64,000 nt of DNA. Origin: Armillaria gallica (taxonomy: Eukaryota > Basidiomycota > Agaricomycetes > Agaricales > Physalacriaceae). Within the stretch, counting starts at the first letter, position 1. Every line of letters begins with the position of its first letter. Under the pieces are notes generated by a model. It saw nothing but the letters and a program-made list of their open reading frames with translations. It did not search any database and was not told the DNA's origin. Of the stretch, positions 54,521 to 64,000 are shown one piece after another. Where the stretch lies: NCBI GenBank assembly GCA_037576215.1, contig JBANDB010000006.1:4588001-4652000 (forward strand), written 5' to 3'. The translations under genes were made by a program, and so were the position numbers.

Positions 54521-54874
54521 GAACACTACAAAGTCGAAAAAGTCCTTGACAGTAGGAAACGAAAAGTCAGGGGAAAAGCTGGAGAACCATGGTGCTGGGT
54601 GACAGATTACTTCATCAAGTGGAAAGGCTATGGACCAGAGTCAAACAGCTGGGTATGAGAAGACAACATGGATGCCAATGAACTCATCGATGAGTACCTC
54701 GCCGAACATGTAGATGCGGTCATCAACAGACAGGCAGATTGGCGATCCTATACGGATCCATTCACAGGCAAGAAGGTTTGGTATGATCAGGAGGTACTAT
54801 GGGACATATTCAGAGGCAACAATGATCCTTCAACAGACACTAAATCACCCTTCGAACTGACAGGCATACCATAA
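54521..54874 (+). pseudogene. E4 C-terminal chromodomain
   Basis: HYKVEKVLDSRKRKVRGKAG, TDYFIKWKGYGPESNSWV, UGA 54656, DNMDANELIDEYLAEH, then SYTDPFTGKKVWYDQE. Clear chromodomain core. TAA 54872 ends pol 35 bp before the LTR. Confidence 0.85.
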
Positions 54875-54909
54875 CAGCAGTCAGGACGCCTGCCTTAATG
54901 AAGGGGTAA

Positions 54910-55325
54910 TGTTACGATTTATATGATTTATTCATTTTCTTTACCTAAGTGCCTCTTATCTTATCTTATCTTATCTTTGGTGCTTATCTTATCTCATCTT
55001 TAGATACGTGACTCCACAGAGCCTTCACATAGTGATACAGTCATACTCACCTGACATGTGTTTTATACTCGGTCACTGTGTACTTGCTGATTCACTTTCT
55101 AACATGGTGCACCTATTATTATAACCCTCACTTTAGTATATAAGTAGTGTACTCAAAGCTGTATATTCCTTAGCTTTGAGCTAACGTTTATTCATACCGA
55201 AACACATTCATTCTTGCTAAGTGCTAAAACGTTAGTCTTGGTCACCAATCACCACGAGACTCAACGGTGACTGTACGAATGTGATACAGCTGTTGTTTAC
55301 TCTTGATTGGAGTTCAGGTCTTACA
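54910..55325 (+). repeat. 3' LTR of E4
   Basis: 416 bp, aligns with 41074-41484. It keeps the exact AGCTTTGAGCTAA (55172-55184) that matches the PBS, while the 5' copy has one change. It is preceded by the polypurine run AATGAAGGGGTAA. Confidence 0.92.
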
Positions 55326-55672
55326 GTGTTGCTCATGTTCATGTTCTTTTCGCTCTTCTGGCACTGTTTGGCATGTCTGTGGGCAGTCCGCTGGCATACA
55401 TGGAATGGTTCACACTGTTCGCCACCCCTGAACCCATCACTGGGATGTATACTGTCTCACAATCAACATGGATGGGCCATGTGTATGCAGAGATTATCGA
55501 GGTGGATTGTATAGTGTGCAACTGTCACCTAAAGCCACACTTTGAGAGGGTAAAGGACCTGGCTTGGACAATGGAAAATGTCAAAGACCTGTGCTCCAAG
55601 TTTTATTTTAGTTCTTACATTGACTACCACATGTTCAGCTTGTTAAAAGCCAATAGAAAGTATTGCTCTTGA
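55326..55672 (+). pseudogene. Plavaka transposase, C-terminal part
   Basis: Resumes after the E4 LTR: VAHVHVLFALLALFGM, PLAYMEWFTLFATPEP, MYTVSQSTWMGHVYAEII, VDCIVCNCHLKPHF, and SSYIDYHMFSLLKANR to a stop. YMEWFTxF and YIDxHMF are the familiar C-terminal blocks of this group. Confidence 0.8.
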
Positions 55673-56554
55673 GCCTGAGGGAAATGAGCTAGCAACTTGG
55701 GAAAAAAAAAACAGCAGTAGGAGCTGTGCTTCTTTCAGAACCGGGTTCTGAAACCTGACATCATTTTGATGATGTCACAATGTGGCTCCTGAGATTTGAT
55801 TTGGGCATCGTTGCTCTATATAGCTATACAGCTATAGGACTATCAGAGCCCAGTGGGCTATGAGATCTCTATGTAGGTGTTGAATACTATATGCTATGAT
55901 ATACTAATTTGAGGGTATATAGCTGCAAGCAACTATATGGCTATAATCACCTTTCCAGATGGTGAGTGCAAACATTTCCATGGAAAACTCAAGGCTGATC
56001 CGGGTCTGAACTCCTGTATAATCTGCTCACCTGAATGGTACACCAATACACAGTGCAAACCATAAGTTCTACCACCCAAGTTAAGTCTTGAAACTCTTCA
56101 GGAAGAGTACCCCAAAAAGGTGATTTCTTAAGGCATACTTTGGAAGCAAACCAGATTCAAGCCTCACCTCACATTGGGTACATATAGTCAAAAATCCATC
56201 CACCCATCCATGTGGATCTAAAATGTATGAACCGAGAACCAAATGATCTATCGGATCCATGCCAATGTCTCCATCTCTGATTCACAACAAGTCGAAATTC
56301 AACCTCTCAGACAAGTCCTCAAGGTCTTCTTCCAAGTAACAATAACTCACTAATGGCTGTCCACAGTGTAAATCACAAGAACATACCAAGCAAGTATGGC
56401 ACCTAGTCCATTTCATGCCTTCCCAAAACCTTCTACAGCTATCCTTCTACAGCTATTTAACTTTGTATCGAAAGACACGGGCTGTGGCCAATCCCTGCAA
56501 ATATTACTAAAAATGGTCAGATGATTGAGCAGCTATTTGCATATGCCAATGAAT
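55673..56554. other. No gene seen
   Basis: Non-coding, with AT-rich TATAGCTATA palindromes at 55820-55850 and 55915-55945. Could include the right end of the Plavaka element, but no terminal inverted repeat was identified. Confidence 0.4.
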
Positions 56555-57554
56555 TCAAGGGTCATGTCGTTGTCCTACACATTTGCACATCCTCATCGGA
56601 GGGAGAACAGACACACAGAAATCTCTGCCAAACTCATAGTCCATCACATCACAAAGACCCAGATCAGACTCTAGATCAATGTTTGCTTTGTAGCAGTTCA
56701 AGATTTTGCCCATGATTTGAAGTGGCATTTTGAACAGTTCAGCCCACTGATCCAACATTGAACATCTAAGAGCCTCAATCATTTCATGCCTCAGTGCAGA
56801 TAATAAACACTTTCTCCTCATAAAGTGCAACAATTGAAGAAACTTCTGCAATCTCGGGTACACAATTCGTTGGAGTCACAATCTGAATAAATGTGGGTCA
56901 AATGCTGTCTCAACATCCCCAAAGACTTCAGTGGTTATTTTCACAGTTGAACAATGATAACAATTACCACACTGAGGACAAACCATCGTAGGAAATAAAA
57001 TATTGCTACACTGACATCCACAAATGGCCTGTATATGGTCAACCCTTGTGTGCAAGATCAGATTCTCCTCAAGCGCAATATCAGCAGCAAAACACAGAAA
57101 GTTAGCCACAACTGTGTCAATAACAGATTTTTGAGAACACACCTAACACAGAATCAACATACTACTATGGATCGCTTGAACACTAATACCTTTGAATCTA
57201 TCTTCTAACTCTTCTTGTGAAAGGTACAGCCAAGCAGGATTGCACTGAGCGGTACTACCACTGTACAGTGCAGGGTGAAACTGCTCCAATTCAACAGTGC
57301 TCCCAGTGAGAACCACATGAGCATCTAAAACAGGATCTTCAATAATAAAAAATCCTCTGATATACACCACGCGAGAATGCACCCAGTTGGCATAGCATCT
57401 GAAACAGCACTCCAACCAAAAACAAACACCGAGCACAAACATCGATAGTGTGCCGAGCATGAATCTCAAATGAAGTGGATCTAAATACAATTGTTAGCAG
57501 TTGTATTCGAAGCAGTAGCAAGCACAACAAACCGGCAGGTCCACAGGTACACAC
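56555..57554 (-). pseudogene. Unrecognised coding remnant with Cys-rich segment
   Basis: Three minus-strand pieces, 57490-57143, 57142-56876 and 56863-56555, follow each other closely. The middle has CGCQCSNILFPTMVCPQCGNCYHC, a possible zinc-binding pattern (several C-x2-C). The first contains a hydrophobic stretch (MLGTLSMFVLGVCFWLECCF). No family recognised; probably exons or fragments of a transposon gene. Confidence 0.35.
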
Positions 57555-57610
57555 AAACTGTTGCCAGTGTCAAAACAATAACAGGTATTCTTGCTCAATA
57601 AGCAGCACCT

Positions 57611-57828
57611 TTTATGCACAATCCATCAAAGTAAGGTATCCTTGAGCAGTCTGCAGCTTCGCAAAATATGCTCAGAGGCCATTAAGACTATTATTCCTTC
57701 CTGACCACCATCACTGATATTCTTTGGGTCCCGTTTCTTAACTCCCCCTCCCTCAAATGGCCTCTGAGCATATCTTGCAAAGCTGCAGACTGCTCAAGGA
57801 TACCTTACTTTGATGGATTGTGCATAAA
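57611..57828. repeat. Inverted repeat, 73-bp arms around a 72-bp spacer
   Basis: 57611-57683 and 57756-57828 are inverted copies with a few C/T-type differences (for example GCAGCTTCGCAAAATATG against GCAGCTTTGCAAGATATG). The spacer is pyrimidine-rich. It could form a long RNA hairpin. Confidence 0.85.
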
Positions 57829-58823
57829 TCAGCTGGATGACATCCAGCTGCAAAATAGAGGCCACCGCAACTTGTACCTGCAATCAATTGCACTGCCTGA
57901 CTGCATATCTCCAGCTTGAATGACCAGAGTATGGTACTGCACAGAGTCGAATGTTGCTCAGGAAGCATTGGTCCTATTGGATGGTGTCTAAAAGAGCCAG
58001 CGAAATAGGGGTTGCAACAGTTCTCACTAGGGCCCTTGCAGTATCTTGGCCACCCTTTCTCGAATAAGCCTCTGAGTGCATCCTGCAATGTCACTGGTTG
58101 CTCTGGACGCACATATTTCGAGGGACAGTGCTCAAATTATCTTGAGCAGAAAACAGGGGTTGCATTGCCACTGTTCAACTGCATCAACCTTTCTTGAACA
58201 CAACCTTGTCTGTGTTCCCCACACTGAGTGGATTGAACTCCCCAGAGTCTCTCTTCCATAGCCTGATTGATTTGAAAGATCTCATGGAGCTGACTGCTCG
58301 CTTTGTATACAACATGTTTTCCTTATGGAAATCCATACCACTTTTCTGATGCTGGAATTACATTCCATTGAAGTCACATTTCACCTCTCTATAGCCGAGG
58401 CCATGAGGGAGTACTCTTGGCAGGGCTTTACCATAGCAGCAGAGCATGGGGCTGGTTTGGTACCGTAGCAGTTATTAGTTAGTGGTACATTTTCATTTTT
58501 ATATAACTGTAGTACAGACATCATTACAGTTCTGTTCAGGATCACTGATGACTAATAAAATATCCTTCCTTCCTTCCTTCCTCACTTTGGCCCAGCTTTA
58601 TATCAACACATATGAGATGGCTGAAACACACTTTCAGACACAAATATAAGACATCGGGTAGAATTGATGCCAATTACCCTGGCAGATGAAACAGTGTTAC
58701 CAACAGGAAAAACATTGAGTAAGACCCACAATGTCAGACATCGGGAAAAAGAGAATAAATTGTTGATGGCAGAAGGTGTTGCATGCAAACACAAACAGGC
58801 ACCAAATAGCCCCTGCATACACT
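57829..58823. other. No gene seen; TTCC microsatellite
   Basis: Contains a short CTTC-type run at 58565-58583 (four to five TTCC units). No convincing coding frame. Confidence 0.5.
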
Positions 58824-59200
58824 CTACAGTGGGCAAACGGTCGGTTTTGGGTTGACAAAGCTCTCCCTTCTCGTCACTGTGTTTGGAAAGAATCGGGGAT
58901 CTTCAAGCTTTCTGTCTGATGTGCCGGCTGTCACTCTCATGTACACTTCCAGGTAGAAGTACTGTGAAACCTCTTGTCGACTCATTTCTGCTTCTTTCAA
59001 ATGTCGACGATACTCTGTTTTGTCACTTTGCAGACATGTAGGTGGTGTGCTTCTTTGCAATCAGGGCTGACTGCGACTATTCTACATTCTGTAGTGCTTG
59101 GAGGGGCTTGCTTAGAAACATTGCAAATGGATGGCAGTCGACTCTGTCTGAGGAATTTTGGTGAGGATGTCCCAGCCCTTCTGTATGTCATATTGTCACT
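58824..59200 (-). pseudogene. Unrecognised short coding remnant
   Basis: The frame ending at 58824 has KTEYRRHLKEAEMSRQEV and RKLEDPRFFPNTVTRRESF. In-frame stops occur upstream (near 59060-59110), with a C-rich segment CKEAHHLHVC in another frame. No family recognised. Confidence 0.3.
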
Positions 59201-59249
59201 TACATATACCAGGTCCTACAAAAATGCTATGCTTCGACTCTCTATATGA

Positions 59250-60126
59250 TTGCGCTATGATTTCATGGCCGAGGTACATGATAACTGTCTCTAACTTCGC
59301 AGGAAGGCGCCAAGGTAAGAATCTTTCCCTGATATCCTCTACTATTTCTTCTCAACAAAATTATGGCATGCTCAGGACGGTTGCTTCATTGCGAATAGCA
59401 TGCATATGTCTGCCTGAAGCTTTGATCTCATACCACTAGGCAGAAGGAGGGATGACACATCACTTGATGTTACAGGGATTCACTACAGTCAGGAGAGGTG
59501 GATTCATGGAAATCATTGATGTGTGTTTTTCTCTGTTTCGTCGTATCACACCAGGCTGAACGTTATTCTTTACAGGTGGTCGAAGAACAACAAGCTCGCT
59601 AGCTTGTTATTATCTCAGAGCTTGGTAGTCGCAGCCATCAATAACCAATCATCATTGCTACTTCTTGCCAATCTCTTGACAACAGCAACTCATACTGGAC
59701 CCCTCGTAGAAGGTCTTGTCCCTTTCTAATTACCCATCAATGCGAAATCTTCATCCCATGAACCCGTATCCATGGCTCCCCAATTTTGTATTTCACTTGA
59801 ATAGCCTCTTGTCAATTTCTCGCGACCTACAAGAGGCTTGACCAGGACAGAGACTGGTCTTCACAAAATAGGCGCTAGTTACTGATGGAATCTGCATGAA
59901 GGACACTGCTAATAAATCTGTGAGACCTTGGTATCCAGTAATGGAAATCTACCTTCACAAGCTGGCTGACTGTGATGCTTCCAGTGATGCACGTCATGGA
60001 TCTGCGAAAAGAGGGATCTGGAACTTCGCGCCGGTTTCCATGTGCTGAATTTGGGTCACTATTTCCGGAACTGGGGAGCATACTAATAGGACTTGGATCA
60101 TGCCACTCGAATGCGATGGCCCTCAA
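59250..60126. other. No gene assigned
   Basis: Possible degenerate upstream exons of the oxidoreductase that follows. I could not join them. Confidence 0.3.
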
Positions 60127-60591
60127 ATGCTGGTGATTATCGGGTCTGGGATAATGGGCACGGTGTTTTCATATACGCTGATTGAGGCAGACAGGTTGAA
60201 GGTTGTGATGTTGGAAGTGAAGGATGCGTGCTCTGGACACAGAATGGAGGACAGCCATACCACGACTACCTTAATTTGAAGATGAAACACGAAGCAGAGG
60301 CAGCGAATCAGATCATTGAGTTGATGGAAAAGTGCCAGTGTTATACGTATGATGTCTTTTTGGACAAAGACGTGTCTGAGAGAGCCAAGGAGAAACTGGT
60401 CCGCTACTTTGAGGAGCTGCTGAGTGAGAAGGATCACTGGGGTACGATGGATGGGCTGGCAGGAATGCAGCTCACAGACAGGGTGTGCGGGGTCATCTCA
60501 ATGACAGGTGGTGTGGTGCATCCATATCGGCTCGTCACAGGAATCTTCTCAAAGCTGCTCAAGACGTACTCTTCCTTCTGGCTGTACACAC
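60127..60591 (+). pseudogene. FAD-dependent oxidoreductase (DAO-like) fragment
   Basis: MLVIIGSGIMGTVFSYTLIE (G-x-G-x-x-G dinucleotide fold), then KVVMLEVKDACSG. After a small deletion near 60225 the frame changes to QNGGQPYHDYLNLKMKHEAE, ANQIIELMEKC and SERAKEKLVRYFEELL, and ends ISMTGGVVHPYRLVTGIFSK and FWLYT. ACSG...NGGQ is typical of fungal DAO-family FAD oxidoreductases, which oxidise amine or amino-acid-like substrates. The 3' half is missing: an LTR fragment starts at 60592. Not functional. Confidence 0.65.
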
Positions 60592-60933
60592 TGAAGAGAC
60601 TCTGTGCGCGCAGGCTAGAAATGCAGCAGTGTCGAAGACACTGATCACACTCACACCCAACACTACACACACAAACCCTCAAAGTTCTTGGGGGGATATT
60701 ATGCGATAGAAGCAGATTGAAGCAAAACAACTAAACTCTCAGAATATACGATACACACGTATAGCAATAGCACACGTCACGTATCTAGATCTCTCTAAGT
60801 CCAAAGGCTTTTATAACAAGAGGGGCGACCAATGTCGCCGGGCCTCAAGGCAAGGTGTACTGCAATACACGATACGTCGCCACACACCAACAAAACCCTC
60901 AATAAGCCTCGCACGACACACACAGGTGACCAC
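60592..60933 (-). repeat. Truncated copy of the 46634-48407 LTR, inverted
   Basis: Begins TGAAGAGACTCTGTGCGCGC, the complement of the right end of the 46634-48407 insertion, and follows it to CAGGTGACCAC (complement near 48080) where similarity stops at a TA. Confidence 0.8.
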
Positions 60934-61195
60934 TACAGTCATCCACCAGTCCTTGATACGATGAAATCAAGAAGGGGCTCGGATTTTTTCCTACAAATTT
61001 GTAAGGCAAAATTGAGTAGGTAGATATCTGCTTCTGGATCTAATATATATATTTGATCACATTCTTGGGCGTGTATGGCAAGAGAAGCATGATGAGACTA
61101 AGATCAGTAGCAAAAATCCTTATCAGCCGATTCACGCCTTCTTGATATGCGTCACGTCACAATTGATATGCCTTTTTTGGGTGCCATCAATTGAA

Positions 61196-63535
61196 TCAAT
61201 CATCCCCCATCACTGAGCCGCTTTCGCCCCTCACCTCGTCTTCGTCAACTCCTTCGTCCTCGTCATCATCAGTACCTCTACGAGATTCCTCATCCTGGCC
61301 ATCTGAGCCTTGATCATCTATCTCTGCCCCCTCATTCAATGCAAAGGCATCCTTTTTTGGCCTTGGGGTGGGTTTCTCATATGCTGGAGCTTTGGGCTTC
61401 AGCTGTGTCAGCCTTCTTTTTTCCACCTTTGCAAGATCCCGATCACGCTCCCATGCCTTTACTGTCTCCTCATGCTTCTCGCGCTTCTCCTTATTTCTAC
61501 CTTTCCTTTGTTCCTCGAGACGCTTCCATTGTTGCAAGGCAATTGAATGCATCTCTCGTGATGACTTCTTTTTTGCTTTATCGTTTGTGATTTTCTCCTG
61601 CCGTGTTTCCCACTCGGTGACGCGGTCAAAGAATTCATCGCCATCCAGCAACTTTGCTAATCCATCCCCCATGGGCCTTGTGGATTTCTTATTCTTCTTT
61701 GCCTCTTCCGCTTCCTGTAAGTGTCCTTGTGCCCGGTTAACATATCTGTCCTGTAAGACAACTGTGGCCTGCATCCCGACTATGAGATTCTTTCTTGCAT
61801 TGTCTCGTTCTTCTGACTCCTGCAGTGCTGCTTGCAACTCCGCCTCTTCCTCTGTTTTGGGCGCTCTCTCAAGGAGATGCGAGTAACGGCTTTTGTACTT
61901 TATTGGGGAGATGACTGTTGGTTTGTAGGTTGGTGGAGGAAAGTGCGCGTGCATTGGGGATGAAGATACAAGGTACCCTGATGATGTCAAAGCAATATCA
62001 TCAATGAGATGTTCTGATGTGGCATCTGTGGTATCAAAATGCATGTCATGGTGCGTGTCTTCCTCTAGTTCCATTCCAATGTCTAAATCCCTGTTCATGA
62101 CTGGGACCCCATTGCGCCGATCAATTTCCTGCTTCATATATGATGAAATGGCCTCAACCTCGGCAGAGATGGGAAGAGGTAATGCGCCACTTCTTGCTGT
62201 TTCGAGACTTGGTGCCATCATTTGAACTGTGACCACGTCAGGATTAAGAGGAACGACTCCCGTTTTCCTGAAGGCTGCAAGGATATTTTCTGGTGTGAGT
62301 GCTCTCATATGTGCTCGAGCATACACTGCCAGAAAATTTGACTTTGTGACAGCGCTCCCTTTGTCCCACTTGTGTGTGTCCCGCTCATCTGTCCACCTCC
62401 TCTTCAACACGCTGAATATCACAACGTCAAGGCCCTGATAGACATGGGTAGAATGTGATGGATAGCACAGAACATGTATCCGATGCTCTCGTGCATATTC
62501 AAGAAAACCCCGTGTGTAGTGCGAGTTGTGGCCATCAACAAGTAAGAGCCTTCGCTTTCCTCCTGCTTTAGCTTTGGTTTGCTTATCAAAATTTGCAATC
62601 CAGGCAACACCAATTTCGCCATCGGTATAACCCTTTTTAGAGTAGCCAAGCCTGTTCCATGCATGAACATTAAATGAGAACTCAACGAATATAATGAAAG
62701 GTACGTACGATGCATTCAATGGATTCTCTTGCTTCCATGACACCTGATATCCTTCTCCTTTGAAAATTACTGATGGGGCCAATGAAGTGCCATCGGCGCA
62801 TATGGTTTCGATGACCGTGATGTTCTCCCGGTCTCCGCTTCTCTGTTGATGCTGAACTGAACGATTTGCTGGTCCATACACTCGTTCTGAGGTTCCTATT
62901 CCCTTCTGAATCCCAGTTTCATCAGTACCGAAGATCAATTCTGGAGCAATAGGCTCTTCATCATCTCCGCCTTCAATAGTCTCCTTGAGAAGCTTAAAAT
63001 AACCTTCCTTTGTGTACACATTGACAGCACGCGCTCGAGAATGGTCAAGGGCATGCAACCAAAATGGCTTTAGTCTCTCCGAGTGATGTTCCACCCATCG
63101 TTCGACAAAGTTCAACCCTACTGGCTCAAAATCCGGACCTTCGCGAGCCTCAAGAATGCCGTTTATATGCTCTCGGAGACGACGCTGGCTGCAAGGGAAT
63201 CCCCTCTCTGCAAGACTGATTGCATATTTGAGGATAACCTCCTCCTCCTCTGGCAATAACCATCTTTTTCCTGCATTGAACTCGCGCATTGTCTGGCCAC
63301 CTTTCACAATCCACCGAAGGGTACATTTGTTGAGATGGATGTGCTGATGGGTTTCCTTCCAGCAGTTCTCTATTGCCTCTTTGCAGATTGCCCCGTAGCC
63401 TTTCCGTCTCTCCATTGGTAGCAATTCTCGAGTCTGCTCTGTCTGGTATGCTTCAACTGCAATTTTTAGCCATTTTTCCGTCAGTTCTCCTTGGATTTGA
63501 CTCTTTTTCGTATTGGATTTCGCACGGCCTGGCAT
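61196..63535 (-). CDS. Pogo/Fot1-like transposase with an in-frame intron
   Basis: One uninterrupted frame of 779 codons. N-terminus: basic MPGRAKSNTKKSQ and HTH regions (KGYGAICKEAIENCW; a CENP-B-type second domain around WLLPEEEEVILKYAISLAER). Catalytic DDE_1-type core: IFGTDETGIQKG (first Asp), LLLVDGHNSHYT (second Asp), PSHSTHVYQGLDVVIFS with the third acidic residue in QGLD. A long Glu/Lys-rich coiled-coil tail follows, ending in an acidic stretch. 62708-62652 is a perfect 57-nt GT-AG intron (GTACGT...GGAACAG) without a stop and a multiple of three. Splicing gives NPLNAS-LGYSKKGYTDGE; retention adds 19 residues next to the core. It is the most intact transposase here. Confidence 0.85.
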   Translation of the reverse strand: MPGRAKSNTKKSQIQGELTEKWLKIAVEAYQTEQTRELLPMERRKGYGAICKEAIENCWKETHQHIHLNKCTLRWIVKGGQTMREFNAGKRWLLPEEEEVILKYAISLAERGFPCSQRRLREHINGILEAREGPDFEPVGLNFVERWVEHHSERLKPFWLHALDHSRARAVNVYTKEGYFKLLKETIEGGDDEEPIAPELIFGTDETGIQKGIGTSERVYGPANRSVQHQQRSGDRENITVIETICADGTSLAPSVIFKGEGYQVSWKQENPLNASYVPFIIFVEFSFNVHAWNRLGYSKKGYTDGEIGVAWIANFDKQTKAKAGGKRRLLLVDGHNSHYTRGFLEYAREHRIHVLCYPSHSTHVYQGLDVVIFSVLKRRWTDERDTHKWDKGSAVTKSNFLAVYARAHMRALTPENILAAFRKTGVVPLNPDVVTVQMMAPSLETARSGALPLPISAEVEAISSYMKQEIDRRNGVPVMNRDLDIGMELEEDTHHDMHFDTTDATSEHLIDDIALTSSGYLVSSSPMHAHFPPPTYKPTVISPIKYKSRYSHLLERAPKTEEEAELQAALQESEERDNARKNLIVGMQATVVLQDRYVNRAQGHLQEAEEAKKNKKSTRPMGDGLAKLLDGDEFFDRVTEWETRQEKITNDKAKKKSSREMHSIALQQWKRLEEQRKGRNKEKREKHEETVKAWERDRDLAKVEKRRLTQLKPKAPAYEKPTPRPKKDAFALNEGAEIDDQGSDGQDEESRRGTDDDEDEGVDEDEVRGESGSVMGDD

Positions 63536-64000
63536 CTCTGTAATGTATATCAGTACTATATATCAAAAAGTTGCCCACTTCTCCGAAACATACCTGTACA
63601 AGGCTTGAATATGTGCTTCGTGCCAAAAGTGTGCACCTAGAAAATACTGTTCCTGATTTGGCAATCACAATTGTGACACTGCCAAATCAGTCTAATTGGC
63701 CTCGCACCGCCGAAATCTCAAAAGCTCGGGGTTCATGCACCTGCTTCACCTTGCAGATTGTGCTTGATGTTCCTTTATGCTATCAAAATGATATTCTCTC
63801 CAAAAATTTGTCCCTTTTGTTGGTTGTCTGCCTCTAGATTCAATTTACATTTGATCTTTTCTAAATTTCATGATCAATTCAAGGACTGTGGTTTGAGGAC
63901 CCCATGGATGCCATTGGGATGCATATCAGTCACAGGTATGATATCTATATATACAATTACAAAAACTCCGAGGCATATAGGTCTGTTTCGCAGGTGTAAA
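63536..64000. other. Upstream region of the transposase, no gene seen
   Basis: AT-rich. Should contain the promoter. ACAGTCCTTGAATTGAT (complement, near 63890) resembles CAGTCCTTGATACGAT at 60950, a possible internal inverted repeat. Confidence 0.35.

Larger units (their letters stand above)
41074..55325 (+). mobile_element. Chromodomain Ty3/gypsy element E4 with three internal insertions
   Basis: LTRs 41074-41484 and 54910-55325. Flanks ATGTC (41069-41073) and GTGTT (55326-55330) are the likely target duplication with two transitions, since joining them restores the Plavaka frame (GLHVAHVHVLF). Without insertions 43078-46214, 46634-48407 and 50648-52015 it would be about 8 kb. It is heavily decayed: most stops are UGA where E3 has Arg. 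Confidence 0.9.
28581..55672 (+). mobile_element. Plavaka-type DNA transposon coding region, split by E3 and E4
   Basis: Three plus-strand pieces (28581-29731, 39433-41073, 55326-55672) form one transposase when E3 and E4 are removed with one target duplication each. Terminal repeats were not identified, so the element limits are those of the coding region. Confidence 0.75.
60936..64000 (-). mobile_element. Pogo/Fot1-like DNA transposon, right end not located
   Basis: The LTR copy breaks at TA (60934-60935), followed by CAGTCATCCACC. A TA target and CAGT terminus are usual for pogo. The opposite end was not found within the window, so the right limit is the window edge. Confidence 0.45.

Noticed and set aside
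1583..54874. UGA read as arginine (genetic code change)
   Set aside because: UGA sits at Arg positions, but the same sequences also carry UAA/UAG, lost catalytic residues and frameshifts. Genes in the same window (344-aa gene, intact MYND gene, 779-codon transposase) avoid UGA.
25700..56000. Plavaka terminal inverted repeats near 25.8 kb and 55.8 kb
   Set aside because: Both regions have ATATAGCTATA-like palindromes but no matching inverted pair was found.
61368..61886. 172-residue plus-strand ORF, Ser/Phe/Cys-rich
   Set aside because: Mirror of the Lys/Glu-rich tail of the transposase on the other strand.

Overview
The window looks like repeat-rich DNA from a basidiomycete fungus, most likely an Agaricomycete. 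The reasons are short GT-AG introns of about 48-60 nt, a Plavaka-type transposase, a DUF6532-type gene, a MYND zinc-finger gene pair, chromodomain Ty3/gypsy elements and a pogo/Fot1-like transposase. No species can be named. Most of the 64 kb is transposable elements, many nested in one another.

Layout. (1) 1-9.5 kb: a minus-strand Ty3/gypsy element (E1) without a chromodomain. Its 5' LTR is near 8.58-9.5 kb and its other LTR is outside the window. An intact six-exon plus-strand gene (68-1395) lies beyond the integrase end, antisense to pol. (2) 9.5-12.8 kb: an unrecognised multi-exon minus-strand gene. (3) 13077-18978: a complete minus-strand chromodomain gypsy element (E2) with two LTRs, a near-perfect 5-bp target duplication and one long frame broken only by point stops. 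(4) 19.0-25.7 kb: small elements (a TA-flanked MITE, and a hAT MITE nested in a second inverted-repeat element), a possible P450 fragment, and a tandem pair of MYND genes, one intact and one broken. (5) 26.1-28.5 kb: a DUF6532-type gene, head to head with (6) a Plavaka transposase coding region (28.6-55.7 kb) cut into three pieces by two related plus-strand gypsy elements, E3 (29732-39432) and E4 (41074-55325). E4 itself carries three later insertions, at 43078-46214, 46634-48407 and 50648-52015. (7) 55.7-64 kb: ORF remnants, a 73-bp inverted repeat, an FAD-oxidoreductase pseudogene cut by an LTR fragment, and a long pogo/Fot1-like transposase.

How the parts fit. Removing each insertion together with one target duplication restores the interrupted frame: Plavaka at E3, gag at the first two insertions in E4, pol at the third. 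E3 and E4 are one family. After the 5' LTR both carry a primer-binding site complementary to the predicted 5' end of their own transcript (the Tf1/sushi self-priming layout). Both have a leader with a small membrane-segment ORF and two overlapping Pro/Ser-rich ORFs, then gag overlapping the preceding stop, then pol in the -1 frame, ending in a chromodomain.

Throughout, coding regions are broken mainly by CGA-to-TGA changes, and two different RTs carry YxDN instead of YxDD at a former CpG. This fits deamination of methylated CpG in silenced repeats. The antisense gene in E1 has escaped such stops. The best candidates for something undescribed are that gene together with the CCWGG-rich sequence of E1, and the conserved pre-gag ORF cluster of E3/E4.
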